Assembly: GCA_037355855.1 (NCBI GenBank)
Contig: CM074759.1
Span: forward strand, 3,100,001 to 3,164,000
Length of the DNA stretch: 64,000 nucleotides
Source: Pseudo-nitzschia pungens
Taxonomy: Eukaryota > Bacillariophyta > Bacillariophyceae > Bacillariales > Bacillariaceae
Direction of reading: 5' to 3'
In this document: positions 30,689 to 42,215 of the stretch, piece after piece
How positions within the stretch are numbered: the first letter of the stretch is position 1
Layout: every line of letters begins with the position of its first letter
Notes under the pieces: generated by a model
The model's input: the letters and a program-made list of their open reading frames with translations, nothing else
What the model was told of the DNA's origin: nothing
Databases searched by the model: none
Position numbers and translations under genes: made by a program

Positions 30689-31953
30689 AGACCAAATTGT
30701 CAGTTACGTGGATGTTCAGCTCGAGCCTATACAGCGCCCGACGGGAAAGTTTGGTTGATCTATTTCCACGAAGCACTGTATTTTGGCGACAAGTTGTCCA
30801 TGTGATTTGTCCGAATCAGATACGGGACTGCCATCCCAATCGTGTCAATGAGGCGCCCCGTCAGTATGATGAACAGTCCAGTCACTCCATCCTTATTGAC
30901 AATATCGATCCTGAAGATCCCGGCGCGGGCCACACCCTTGACATCAAGCTCCTGCTTGATGGGGTCGTGTCCTATTTCCCTTCCCGCAAGCCAACCAAGC
31001 ATGAGATGGCTACATGCGATCATGCCGTTGCAACCCGAGACTTCCCTTGGGATCCGAAGAGCAAGAAGTTCGAGCAAGCCAAAGAAGCCATCAACGGATC
31101 TCATCCGTTGAATCCTACGCTGCCCGTCCTTTGCGCGGAGACGCCCATCGTGTCCGCGCCGACGAAGCAGTCCAAGAAGTCCAACAAGCTTAAGTTGGAG
31201 CCCGTCGAAACACGGTCCAATTTCAGTCCCCATTTGTACGACGAGCCTCTTCGGAGCGACGAGCTGATCCTACCACAGCATGATTGCTATGAGAAGTACA
31301 AGCTGCGGAGTCTCCAGCAACTCTGCACCCGCCGTGATCTGACCCCATGTGCAATCGCATCCGCCTCCCGTCTGGATGCGCGGCTATCTGCTCTCTTTTC
31401 GGGCGATTCCTTGAAGACTTGCGGGGACGATGTTGACGAGGATTTAGACGAGGATACAGTTCCAAGTCTTACAATCAACGCCCTGCATACCCCTCTTTAC
31501 GAGCGCGCCTACACCGATGGACGCGAGCACTTCGAATTGGATCCCCGTTGTAGGGAGGATTCTCCCGTCTGCCTGTCATCAGTTTACAAGCATGTTCGAT
31601 GGGACGATGCAGTCGAACCAGTCGATCCAGAGCTCGACACTATCGCCAGACGAGCCAAGTGGGGCCCGACGATCGACACCAAACGATACTCCAAGATTGA
31701 TTCCGATCGTCTGTCCAAGATTCGGGATGTATCTCCGAGAAAGGCTGCGGACACTCTCCGAGCCACGACGCAGAAAGGATTTCGGAACCCACTACATCCC
31801 CTCGTTCGCCGACTGCCAACGCAGAGCTTCAGAAACAAGCGCATTGCGGCTGGCAAATGGTATACCGACATCTGGATGGCAAAGGTCCCAAGCATCATGC
31901 GACAAGATTCAGCCGCCCAAGTCTTCAGCAAAGGTAAGGGCTATGATGAGTAA
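30685..31953 (+). pseudogene. Copia protease copy 2, linker and integrase start of element B
   Basis: Around 30670-30800 the sequence repeats the LIEDQIVSYVDV and VWLIYFHEALYFG segments, but DSHADT is missing and the reading shifts frame near 30800. The 422-residue frame then covers a linker and a pre-integrase region (KGFRNPLHPLVRRL, 31770-31820). It runs into the integrase start with GKWYTDIWMAK (first catalytic Asp), ending at a TAA at 31951-31953. The same protein continues in frame after the stop. Confidence 0.68.
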
Positions 31954-32443
31954 CAAGTGTATGAGGGACTTAAGATTTTCATCCACGATGTTGGGATCCC
32001 CGAGCATTTGACATCCGATGGTGCCCGAGAGCACGGAGCTCCTGGGACTTACAAGACGCCATGGAATAAGGTTGTCAGCGAAAACCATATCCACCAGACT
32101 TTCACCCACCCACGATGTCCCTTCCAGAACGCCGTTCGAGACGGTACGTGGGTACGTGCCAGACATATCTCTGTACCAAGCCCATGAATGGTATGATTTC
32201 GTCTATTGGGTTGACCTCTCTGATGGGACCGAGAAGCTGGGACGTTGGCTTGGCCCGTGCGGTGATAGATTCGGAGGCGTGGACTGCCACTGGATTTTGA
32301 ACGAGACGGCCATGCCGGTAAGCACTAACACAGTCCGCGCTGTCACTGAAGAAGAATGGCGTACGATGTCAAGCGCTATATGGACTCATTTGACCAAGCA
32401 GTGGAATCCAAGATCGGGGACAAGGTTGCGGATACTGACGTGA
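31954..32443 (+). pseudogene. Integrase core, frameshifted, of element B
   Basis: Immediately after the TAA the frame continues with VYEGLKIFIHDVGIPEHLTSDGAREHG, which includes the second Asp of the DDE integrase (SDGA). Near 32120 the reading moves to another frame, which carries PFETVRGYVPDISLYQAHEWYDFVYW and GRWLGPCGDRFG, the part after the catalytic Glu in this family. The stop and the frameshift make it inactive. Integrase normally joins the LTR DNA to the host chromosome. Confidence 0.68.
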
Positions 32444-32444
32444 C

Positions 32445-32843
32445 GTGAAGTTCCAAGCCACCTACCCTGATCCCCCTGCGGAGTTATTTGAAGAACACCA
32501 AGAAAGGTGGGAGCTCGCCGAGCCGGAAGCTTCCATTCCAGATATTGACGATCTCATACCTGATGGGGATGACTATGATGAGTATATTGGTAACAATGTG
32601 ATGATCCAGAAGGGTCACGAGCGGCTGCGATGTGTTGTGAAGAGCCGCCCTGCTGATCTTAATGGCAATCCGATTGGCAAGAGGAATGATAACCCTATCC
32701 TTGATACCAGAATGTATGAACTGCAGTTTCCAGATGGTTCCGTCCAGCAGTACACCGCCAATATTGTTGCTGGGAGTATGTACAGCGCAATCAACGACGA
32801 CGGACGCGAGACCATTGCGGGATGCAACGGAACCGAATGCTGA
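32445..32843 (+). pseudogene. Reverse transcriptase N-terminal region of element B
   Basis: This 132-residue frame contains YDEYIGNNVMIQKGHERLRC, NPIGKRNDNPILDTRMYELQFPDG and YTANIVAGSMYSAI, which I place at the border before the RT domain in Copia-type Pol. The protein breaks off after AINDDGRETIAG. The RT core that should follow is missing here, although the RT C-terminal part lies upstream at 28.7-29.2 kb. Confidence 0.65.
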
Positions 32844-34717
32844 CAGTACTCTGCTTACAGTGACATGCAGTAGTCTCTGTTACAGGTGGAACGCCCGTAC
32901 GTTGGAATGGCAAAGGAAGAGCAGCAAAGTCGCAAAGCAGGAACGCTCATGCACGAAGCAGTGCCTGTTACGATCGCAGCAATTAAAAGCGCAACAGTGT
33001 TTCATGGAACAGCCGATTGCAAAGAGCATCGAAGTTGACACGAGGCAGGCAGCTAGGCGAGCGCATGGTAAATGCTCGTACGGAATGTACGACCTAGCAG
33101 TGCTCCAGGTACTTCGGACGATGCTGATTGCTACGACCGATTGAATACGCCCGATTGAATATCTCAGCAGTGCCTGGCGTACTTCGAACGGCGCTAACTG
33201 CTACGATAGATTGGATGTATCGATTGAATGTATCGATCGAAGAATACAATTCAGTCTAACGCGAGGACCGAACTATTCAGTTCAGAGACCAGTATTGAAA
33301 CTGTGGCATCGAAATTGTTATGTTCGATACTATGAATATAGAACTGCTGTTCCGGGGACAACCACACGATTGAACCGGTTGTCCTGTTACAGGAGCAGCG
33401 TGGTTTTGAATATACGGTCTACGAATCGATACCATCGACGAATCAGGAGCTGATGTTCCAACAATACAGGAGCAGCATGATTCGGGATTGACGACAACCA
33501 GTCAAACGATAACCGACAAAAAGTGACAAGCGATCCCGTGCAGAATATTGTAACAGTTGCACTGTTATGGGGACGACAGCTTGCTCATGACCGAATTAAT
33601 GAGCCGGTTGCAGGAGCAGCGCGTCTTATTTCGGATCTACGATAACGATTGGAGGAGCGTTCCTACGAATAAACCGAGTAGAACTGTTGCAGTTCTACAA
33701 TTCCGGGGACAGCTTGCTCACGATTGAACGAACGGATCAGGAAGCAGCGCGCTTCAGATCTGGAATTATGTCCAAGCAGGACGTGAGTTGAAGGACGTGA
33801 GTTGAACGAACAGCGGATACACAAGAACAGCTGAACCTCTCAGCTGAGTCATGTTAACCACGACGAATGAACTGTATAAAGACAGCAACCAGGTCGGGAC
33901 CGGTATGGTCCAACAGCAACCATGAACTGAGAGCTCCGGATGATGGGTGTGCCTATACAAGGATCTACCAATGTACTCTGTGACAAAGATCCAGTTGTTA
34001 AGAATGTCACCAGACTGGAGAATCCATGCAACAAGAAACATAACAGCGTTGCTTACCACAAAGCGCGCGAGTCTATTGCTGCTGGCAAAATGTTGAAGAG
34101 CCACTGCGAGCGATGCATGTGGTAGGAGCTGTTAGCTGCATTATTTGGGGTACCTTTGATCCCTGACAAGCAGCTCGGACGCAACGTGTTTTCGGACGCA
34201 GCAAATCCGATTACGATTTTTGAACGCAGCGATTCGATTACGACTTCGATTGAAACCTTATTTCGATTGCGACCTTATTTCGATTACGGATTTTCGGTTG
34301 CAGCGGATTTCGATTTCGATTTCGGACGCAACCTTGATTTCGATCCGATTATATGTTATAATTGGGAGTCTCCAGTACACCGGTTCCGGGGACTATAAAC
34401 TTGAAAGACAATAGGCCGATTGACCTGTCCTTATATGTGTTAAGGAATCGGACCAAGGGCAAAATGTCCTCTGGTCCAACCCCCTCTTTTTTTTTACCAT
34501 GAATCGGCCGGGCCTCTGATAGGGAACTGCAATATTTGATGCAGTTTGATCTCTGACAAGTGATATGGATACAACCCTGAATTTTTGTTATGTTCCATCC
34601 AAGTGTCCTGGTACAACGAGCAAGAGTATTGTTGTCCCCCTGGGAGTATCTGTTTCCGGGGACTGGTATAGTTGCTCGGTTGCTCATTACAGGACTACTG
34701 GCATGAATCACGGGGAC
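32844..34717 (+). other. Non-coding right body of element B
   Basis: The segment is made of the same modules as the right body of element A (CTGTTCCGGGGACAACC, GAATCAGGAGCTG, GCTCATGACC). A tandem run of ATTTCGATT-like units lies at 34195-34345. No coding family is seen. Confidence 0.65.
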
Positions 34718-35633
34718 TATGAAGATATTCAAGGTGGGTGCTATGATCTGTGCTAAAGGCTCCTGTGTAGGAGAGTGTACTGGGGCTACAGGCAGCAGCC
34801 TCCAGTAACTGACTAACAGGTGCTGAGCTGAGTGCTAGATCTGTTTGCTAAATGGTTAGCAACAGGCTTAGCAACAGGCTTAGCAACAGGCTTAGCAACA
34901 GGCTTAGCAACAGACCTATCCTGCTTAGTATGGATGCTAGCAGAGTTTACTAGGGTCGCCGCGTACGATTTGTACCAATCGTACGTACCCCGAGTAAAGC
35001 ACCTGTTATAGTGTAGCTAAATGCTACAGGGTTAGGGTTGCTAATGCTACGAGATACTGAAAGATGCTAACCTACCATGATACCATGCTAAGATACTATG
35101 CTACCACCGGGGTCGGGTCATTGGTGTATAATATGTACCATGACCGGATACCCGGCCCAAACAGTTACCCAACGGGCTAGCATAAGTGAGCTAGCATATC
35201 GCTAATAATTAATCGGAGATACGATACTCCGATACGATTCGCTACTCCGTAGAATACAGTACCAGAGCTACAGAGCTCTGTTATTATACGAGTTAGCGGA
35301 ACGCTGTCACGATACGATACAGAGCTGAGCTGCGCTCAGCTCCAACCACGATATATTCACTCTTTCTTTTATGCTCTAAAATAAACACACCTATCATGCC
35401 CTCCCTTTCGATCGATTCCAATGTACCTCTAGGGAAGTGCCTTGTATTGCCTAAGTGTATGCAATAGACCTTGAACGGTCCACTGTAGACTCACGATTTG
35501 CCAGGACCTTATGTGTTATTATTGTTAAGGCTTTCCCCTATTTTTAGTACGCAGTATAAGACGATTTATCTACGAGTCGATTAAGTTCTACGAAGAAGTT
35601 TCTACGAAGATTGCTGACGAGCAATATCAACGC
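34718..35633 (+). repeat. Right LTR of element B
   Basis: This LTR is 916 bp. It matches the left LTR except that one 12-bp unit is missing from the CAGGCTTAGCAA run. The CGTACGATT hairpin is at 34962-34985. Confidence 0.9.
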
Positions 35634-35638
35634 ACAGA

Positions 35639-36317
35639 GAGTGAGATATTTGTACAGGGGAGCATACCATTATAAGAGGATGGACAATAATATTTTTCGA
35701 GGTGGAAGCAGATAATATTGAGAGGTTGGAGTGTGAAATTTTGAGAGGTTGAAGTGTGACATGTTACATGCATGAGAAAAATAAACTAAGGCCGTGTGCA
35801 TGATCAACATAAGGCATGCAGCAAATAAAATTTTAAAATCAGGGCTTGACAATGGGTCTCAAATTTAGACCTTTGGAGGTGGGGTTCCGAGCAGGGGTAG
35901 AAAAACAGTTAACAGACGTGCTAGTGGGCCGAGTGAAAATTAAATCAGTGTCGACATCTTTACTATCAGTGATTGTTGAGTTGCTCTTTTTAGATGGGCT
36001 TGCCCATGTATAGGTTGAGGAATATTCACACTGGAATCCTACAAATATGAACCAGAGTCACTCAGATATCAGGATAAGTTGCTATTCTGTGGATTAACTG
36101 AAACTTCTTGTGTCTGTCTGTCATCCATTATCTGTCTGTCATTCCGTTGTCTGTCTGTCATCCGTTATAAGTGCAAAAGTGCAAAAGGTGCAAAATTTCG
36201 CAGCAAAACGTAAGAATCTGCGTAATGAAAGCGAAATTTCGTTACGTTATTTTGCTGCGTGCCCAATTTGCTACCCCTCTTTACCAATTGTTTGATTACG
36301 AAGTAAACCTTACGAAG
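35639..36317. other. Intergenic stretch right of element B
   Basis: No gene is supported. TGTCTGTCTGTCAT units repeat at 36108-36165. An inverted repeat at 36189-36273 pairs GCAGCAAAACGTAA with TTACGTTATTTTGCTGC. Confidence 0.45.
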
Positions 36318-36865
36318 TACTTCCTCCGTTTCAGAATAACTGTGCGCTTCGCACATACAAGCTTGTCTATTGATCAATTTTCAACCAATTCAAATCGTTC
36401 TTTTTGGGTTAAACTCTCCTCAACTAAGTCCTTATGCCTGGTTAGACACTGATAGGCTCGCACTATTGGTCTACCTTTCATTAGGACTTGAAAAGGGCCC
36501 GTTTTGCCCTTCAAATATGATTTTACCGGTTGAAAGGGTTCCACCTGGCATTTGAACCTCGGGGAAGGTTCTTTGGAAAGCTGAGACACTGAATTTTTGT
36601 CCAGGTATAGGTGATAGAAACAGGAAGAGAGTTCTTGTCTTCCGTTTTATCTTTTAAAGATAGCCTATTAATTAATTAATTAATTAATCGTTAGCGTGAT
36701 AACACTAGTTATTTTTGTTTGTTTGTTTTGAGTGAGTTTTTTGCAAGATGCGCACCTATTTTAATTCTGTATTACAACTTCTACATACTTTCTACACAAA
36801 CGCACAGTTAAAATGGAACGCACACGTAAAAGTCATCGCACACTTATTTTGAAACGGAGGAAATA
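36318..36865. mobile_element. MITE copy 1 (Stowaway-like), about 548 bp
   Basis: The terminal inverted repeats (26 bp, a few mismatches) begin TACTTCCTCCGTTTCA, and the ends lie on TA dinucleotides. The interior is about 85-90% similar by eye to 42515-43087. It holds an (ATTA)n run at 36665-36690 but no transposase. The TA target and CTCCGT-type termini resemble Stowaway/mariner MITEs. Confidence 0.82.
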
Positions 36866-37162
36866 CGTAGTACGAAGTAAGACTTACGTATTCCTTGTGG
36901 ATCCAAAAACTTTTATTTTTAGTAAGCCAGTATGGTGGCGTGCCATCCCGTCTGTACGTTGTTCCAACAATGACATTACCTGTACTTGTATCGTAAGGTT
37001 TAACCTTACCTGTGTGGGAAAGTGAGCATCCAGTGTGTTCATGACCCTCTCAAACAGATATCCACACAACACGAAGCGCTCGACACTACAATACCAGTAG
37101 GCAGCCCTGTCTTTATTACAAGTAGTTTGATATCCTGGTTGTCTCATCGCATTTCAAGGCCT
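36866..37162. other. Intergenic, no gene seen
   Basis: The short frames here lack any recognisable motif. It separates MITE 1 from a possible minus-strand exon. Confidence 0.35.
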
Positions 37163-37293
37163 CTAACATGCCGTTGTGGATTGTGGTGCAGATTGTGTTG
37201 AATGAAATGTCATGACGGTGTCTTCGACGAAGCCACACGGGAAAGAGTAGCGTTGGGGGTTCCCGTAATCACGAAGGAATTGATTGAACTTTA
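37163..37293 (-). CDS. Possible terminal exon of an unknown gene
   Basis: On the minus strand a TTGCAG acceptor-like site at 37294-37295 is followed by 43 codons of ordinary composition (KFNQFLRDYGNPQRYSFPCG, then FVEDTVMTFHSTQ) to a TAG. I found no matching upstream exon and no family. It may be the end of a small gene, a pseudogene remnant or chance. Confidence 0.2.
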
Positions 37294-37813
37294 CTGCAAT
37301 TTTTCCCTTGCTTTTATAACATGCGACGGCAACATGTTTAGCCGCACCAAAATGTGAGTAAGGTTCTTACCGTATGGATAAATTTGTTGCGTCATCTTGA
37401 AAAACGCAAAAAAATAGGTATGCTTGTTTTCCGCGTAACCACAAGAGTGTGATGATTGCTTTTTTAAAAAGACAATGATAGGTCGTCGGAAAATCGACGA
37501 TAATTCTTTGCAAGTGACTCTCAGCGTTAATTACCGTACCATTTTAATTTAAGTTTTCCATGATCATCGTTTCGACCCTGATTTGTTCGGACTCAAATTT
37601 TTCACTTCGTGTCCTTTTCATCAACGTTTTGCAGCTCCCAACAATGACTATTTCCTTCGTAATGAAACAAAGGAATTCAACATACACGATCGCGTGTTGT
37701 AACCAAGGAAGCTACTGGGCTAATTGTTCGAGTTCGTTGTATCACCATACCAACCCCAAATTGATGCGACTTTCTGTACGAATATAGAATGACTAACATC
37801 AATTTTTCAGAGC

Positions 37814-38219
37814 TCAAGAGAAAGTGGAGAGTAATAAAAATAGATAGATGAATCGACGAAAAACTTTCTGATCCAGCAAGAAACTTTGTTCGGGAGGAGA
37901 AGGCATGAGGGCATAGTTGCCTTGTACACTGAACAACTCGCAATCGTCCTGGAAACGCTGAACCAGCTTACCTTGGATTTCATCTAGTTCCTGCTGTTCC
38001 GAAATCTTGTTCCAATCAAGTTCTTGGGAAATTTACTGCATGCCTTCTGTTGCACGACGCAGTCTGAAAACAAAATAATATTAATGCAGAGTTCGTTTTT
38101 CATCTTAAGTATTTCTAAATAAAAATTACGATCTCGTAGTAGATGAATTCCGAGTACGAGAAAAAAGATCACATAAAATGGAACCTGCATTGGTGAACGA
38201 GAAGATCTTCTCGCAACAT
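37814..38219 (-). CDS. Possible small two-exon gene with in-frame TAA
   Basis: Exon 1 (38219-38185) begins MLREDLLVHQC and ends in AG before a GTTCC donor. A TTTTGTTTTCAG acceptor gives exon 2 from 38063, and the frame is kept across the 121-bp intron (RLRRATEGMQ). A TAA follows at 38035-38033. The same frame then stays open for 72 more codons with convincing composition (SQELDWNKISEQQELDEI, CELFSVQGNYALMP) until a TGA at 37816-37814. The locus may be a 22-codon remnant of a longer gene inactivated by one substitution, or there may be a sequence error. It lies just downstream of the HMG gene on the same strand. The family is not recognised. Confidence 0.35.
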
Positions 38220-38274
38220 ATTCTCAAATTTTACCGTCCAATGTGACGACGGCAGTGTTCAGTTTCCCCGTACA

Positions 38275-40308
38275 TTAGTTGTCTCCGAAGAAGTGTCCCT
38301 TGCCATCATTATCAACAAGGTTATCAAGATGTTCGCGGCTTTGTTCGAGACCCTCACGCTGCTTCGCAACGTACGATTCCATCTCAGCCCTGTAACGAAC
38401 CATGTCGACGTCGGCAAGTTTCTTGTACTTGGCCAACTCCTCAGGTTTGAGCTCTTTCCAGCGCTGACCGACGATTTTGGCGAGGCTCTCAAAACCAATC
38501 TTGCCATGCGGGGGGCGCTTTCTCTTCTTGCCTGAAGCTTTTTTCTTTGGCCCATCTAATCCGTCATCGTGGTCCTCGTTTTGATCCTCGTCGTCGTCTT
38601 CATCCTTGTCGGGAATGCCTGCTAGGATATTAGCGCGTTCATCTCTGAAAAAGATGTTGTACGCAGACAAAGGACGTTTCGGTTTGTTCTTTGGTTTCTT
38701 TGGTCTAGCCTTTTTCCCGGACTTTGCGAATTCCGGGATAGAGCCGGACTGAAAAACCCCTGATTCTCCTGGTTCTCTCTGCGAAGTTGTCGCAGGGGTT
38801 GCAACTGCATTGTTGGTCCCTCCTTGACCAAGCATGTTCAGGTAATTATTTGCTTGGACTCCGTTTGTTCCGTTGCCTCCAAGCAACCCTTCAGCGCCTG
38901 GTAAATTCCCATCTAGAACGCATTCCGAACAAAGCGGAAGTGAATTTCACAAAGGTACAATGCAAAATGAGTCAACAGCATTCTAACCAAACAAAATAAA
39001 ATTGGATCCAAGTGATGTGTGAAGTGTGAAGTGTGAAGAATCAAGTGAGGAATGAATTCTCAATATAAGTACCTACATTGTTGCCAAAGCGATCCAGTGA
39101 CACCTCCTAGCGTTGCTTGTTGTTGAGCTAGCAACTGCTGCATCAGTAAATTTTGTTGAAGCATGGGATTTGTTGAGCTACTTGTTGTTGCGTCTGCAGT
39201 GATTCCATTGTTACCAATATTATCGCTCTCCTTCTCATTCCCGTTTCCAGATAGACCACCTGTCTGCATCCCTGGTAGGTTCCCACCAAATGCAGAACCC
39301 ATCAACCCAACACCTGCGCCCAACCCTGGCATGCCACCCATTCCTGGCATCCCAAGTCCTGCTATTCAACCAGTCGAAAGCATTTTTATCACAAGACGTA
39401 GAGAAAGCAGATGTTAGATGAGTTTGGTCTTGACTTTTACCGGGTATCAAACTAGCGCATTGAAGGAAAGAAGGCAACGGATAAATAGGAGTCATAAGAG
39501 AATTCGAGACATACCCATTCCACCCATTCCCATAGGTAGTCCTCCTTGTAAACCTCCTTGAAGACCAGGGGAAAGTCCGCTCAGCACTGGGTTCGCTAAG
39601 AGACCTCCAGCATTATCAATAGGTCCTCCAATCGCATTATCCGTAACGTTACCATTCGATCTACCAAGCCCTCCAATTGCTCCGATACCCCCCAGGGGAT
39701 TATTTTGGATACCTCCGATGCCCCCAACAGCTCCCAGACCCATGGCATTTCCCATTCCGATCGGTGCCTGCCCAAGATTCATCCCTCCCATCGGAGCACC
39801 AAGACCTTAACAAAAAACAAAATGAGTAACAAATCAGGAAATATTTTCATAGAAATCCATCGCCCGATCCAAGAAAACAACAAAACACAATAACGAGAAA
39901 ATACACATGAAGAAATAAAAATACCACCGACTCACCTTGTTTTGCTAGAAGATTCATCAAAGCATCTTTATTCGACCCATTGTCGATGCCGGCACCCGCT
40001 CCAGTACCGGTACCAGGGCCCGCTCCAGCAGCCATTGCCATGAGGGCTTGTTGTTGTGCCAGAAAGGAGTTCATATCTTGCTGTCCTTCGAAGCCACTTT
40101 GGCCGCCCATCATGCCCATCGAAAATCCTCCCATCAAAGTAGAATTGGAGTTTGCGTCAGTACTGTCCGACGACTGCAATCCATTCGCACTACTTTGCTG
40201 TTGCTGAAGTCCCATCAGGTTAGCTACCAATCCATTTGGATCAGATCCGGTTTGTAAGTCTGGCAAGCCACCATTGTTACCACTCTTATCGTCGTTGATC
40301 AGGGACAT
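38275..40308 (-). CDS. HMG-box protein with Gln/Gly/Met-rich N-terminus (4 coding exons)
   Basis: I join exons 40308-39936, 39805-39515, 39358-39077 and 38912-38275. All introns are GT-AG (130, 156 and 164 bp), frame is kept at each junction, and the total is 1584 bp (527 residues). Residues 1-315 are low-complexity (Q-runs, MGGM and GLGG repeats). A basic stretch, then the HMG box, occupies about residues 385-500: KRPLSAYNIFFRDERANIL (helix 1), then an insertion of about 40 residues with an acidic run (DEDDDEDQNEDHDD) and a basic run (KKKASGKKRKR), then FESLAKIVGQRWKEL and KYKKLADVDMVRYRAEM. HMG boxes bind and bend DNA, so a nuclear chromatin or transcription role is inferred. The start at MSLINDD was chosen because a likely 5'UTR intron (40417-40344) precedes it. 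The third donor (GTAGGT) is the least certain. Confidence 0.82.
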
Positions 40309-40343
40309 TGTGAGATAATCCTTCTGCTGTTGTACTTCGTGAA

Positions 40344-40417
40344 CTGTGGTTAGAAATTTGCAGTTCAAGAATGGCAATCAGAAACAATTGATTCTACGGT
40401 AGAGCGCCGTCATTCAC
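40344..40417 (-). other. Probable 5'UTR intron of the HMG-box gene
   Basis: On the minus strand CCAG|GTGAATGACG is followed 74 bp later by CTAACCACAG|TTCACG. Removing it joins a leader to the 35 bases before the ATG. It is a prediction from splice-site shape only. Confidence 0.45.
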
Positions 40418-40418
40418 C

Positions 40419-41700
40419 TGGAACGACGCAATACAATGACCTTCACCTGTTGCTTTCACTTTGCCCACAATCGAAGCGACCGACTTACATTCTCTGCCGT
40501 CGTCCTCGCACTGAAAGTCCCGGTTATGAAAAAGGAAAGTGGGTATGAAATATATGAGAGGAAGAGGAGTATTGCAAGATCTTAATTGCAGTTTGTTCGT
40601 ATGTCAATAAGAGCTGATCTGATGATGAGGTGTGTCTAATTAAGTGTGTTTTTGGATGTTAAACACGCCACTTAAAGCTTTTGGGAAGAAATAATAGATC
40701 AAACAAGAGTGATAATTTACGGTAATGTGGATGAGGGAGCGGTGGAGTTCATGCAACTGCAACTTATTAGAGAAAAGTCACAATTTTGAAAAAAAAGAAA
40801 AAGGACTACCAAATACGTTCCTTACCTACTACCTACAGACATTCGTACGCCTTCTGTAGCGCGCTGTTTTTTTTCTTATCTTCATGAAGAACACGAATTA
40901 GGACATGATGTGTTCTTTCGAATTGTTGTGCGATCACCGTCCCGTGGAAGTTCACTCTCTATTCGTACAATAAACTCCTAGTACCTAGGTACGAGTACCA
41001 GTACGTACTGTACCGTAGATCTTGTATCTGATGAAAATGCTTCGTACTGGTGTGCAGAATGTAAATCTTGCTTCTACTACGGAATTCCTATCAGCTGTCC
41101 CCCGGTTTCCGTAGAAATTAGTAGTTGAGGATGTACGGTAGAACCGAGGGACAGCTGATAGGAACTTTGTAGTAACAGATAATACCGTAATCTTACGTCG
41201 CACCTCTCCGACAAAGGCAGTAAGGTAAATCTTACGACTATCACTGCATGAATCAAAAAATTCTAGAGAATAGATTTTGGCTCGTGTCATTGTGTCAAAA
41301 ATATCGAAAAGGCGATCCGACTCGCACCGGCCAATTTTTTGTAAACGGTAGAAGACATTATGATCAGAGATCATTGCAACTTCCAATTTCAGTGCAATTG
41401 CGTAAGATTACGTATCGTACCAGGTAAGGTTACCCGTAGAGCCTTACTGTTATTTCATTACGTAGCATTTACTGTATTTGTTACGTACTTTACGGGACTA
41501 TGGTAAGGCACACCCTACCGGTAAGGTTGTGTATGTAAAAAAAAAAACGGAAATAAGGATGGAAACCAAGTGATCGACGGGTGTGCATGAAGATAATTTT
41601 GTTACTAAAAGTTCGTACCATATCACGCAAATGCAACCATTTTTGCGCGCGCTAGACGCTAGTTCAAACTTTTACGTAGAAGTCCCTACGTACGGTACTC
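40419..41700. other. Upstream region of the HMG-box gene
   Basis: No gene is supported. Adenine-rich stretches lie at 40780-40805, and TACGTACCGTA-type simple sequence at 40975-41030 and 41395-41535. Promoter elements for the HMG gene are expected near 40.45-40.7 kb, but none could be identified. Confidence 0.4.
41085..41164. repeat. Long hairpin upstream of the HMG-box gene
   Basis: CCTATCAGCTGTCCC...GGTT (41088-41108) is matched by its reverse complement at 41142-41162, with one mismatch in 21 and a loop of about 33 bp. It could be a MITE remnant or a structured transcript. Confidence 0.75.
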
Positions 41701-41879
41701 GATAGTGCTCAGCTCTGTATTTGTGACAGCAGGATCTTGTTGCTGTCTTGTACCGGTACCAGATACAAGAATAGTGTTGGGTATGATGGTGTTTGTTTAA
41801 GGCAATAAAAACTGAAAGACTGACCAAGCAGCCCTTGGGGGAGTGTGTACCATAACGCATTGCTCCCACTGTATCGCTT

Positions 41880-42215
41880 GTGTATCAAATAACAGACAAG
41901 GAGTATCGCTCCCCTAGAGTGTATCACCTCGCTTACTGCTTGTGTCTTGAATAAGAGGTGGAGTATCCCCTTCCCAGTACCTTGAGTATTGAAACACATT
42001 TTTGATCCCCTTGCTTGCAGTGGTGTCAGTATTGAATAACAGTAGAGTATTGCCTTGCTTGCACCTCAAACACTTCTTGAGTATGATACAATTGCATTCT
42101 TGCTTCGTATGATCCCCCTTGCTTGTAGCACCAGCTTGAGTATCAAAAAACAGTTGAGTATTGCCTTGCTTGTGGTGGCTTGAGTATCAAAACACAGTTG
42201 GATTATTGTATTGAT
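41880..42215. repeat. Degenerate GAGTATTGCCTTGCTTG repeats
   Basis: Variants of CTTGAGTATCAAAACACAG and GAGTATTGCCTTGCTTG recur every 40-70 bp (about six or seven times). They look like a decayed minisatellite. Confidence 0.55.

Larger units (their letters stand above)
26577..35633 (+). mobile_element. LTR retrotransposon B, Copia-derived, scrambled, 9.06 kb
   Basis: LTRs at 26577-27504 and 34718-35633 differ only in the number of a 12-bp unit (CAGGCTTAGCAA, five versus four), as far as I can see. The flank ACAGA (26572-26576 and 35634-35638) is a 5-bp duplication; if the LTR is read to a terminal CA, the duplication is CAGA. After the left LTR comes the same AGTTTATCAGACCCA as in element A, and before the right LTR the same CACGGGGAC. 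The internal region has Copia-type pieces in abnormal order: a Gag start fused to RT/RNase H (28393-29319), protease pieces, integrase, and the RT N-terminal region last (32445-32843). Stops and frameshifts show that it cannot encode working enzymes. Recent movement must have used proteins supplied in trans. Confidence 0.88.
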
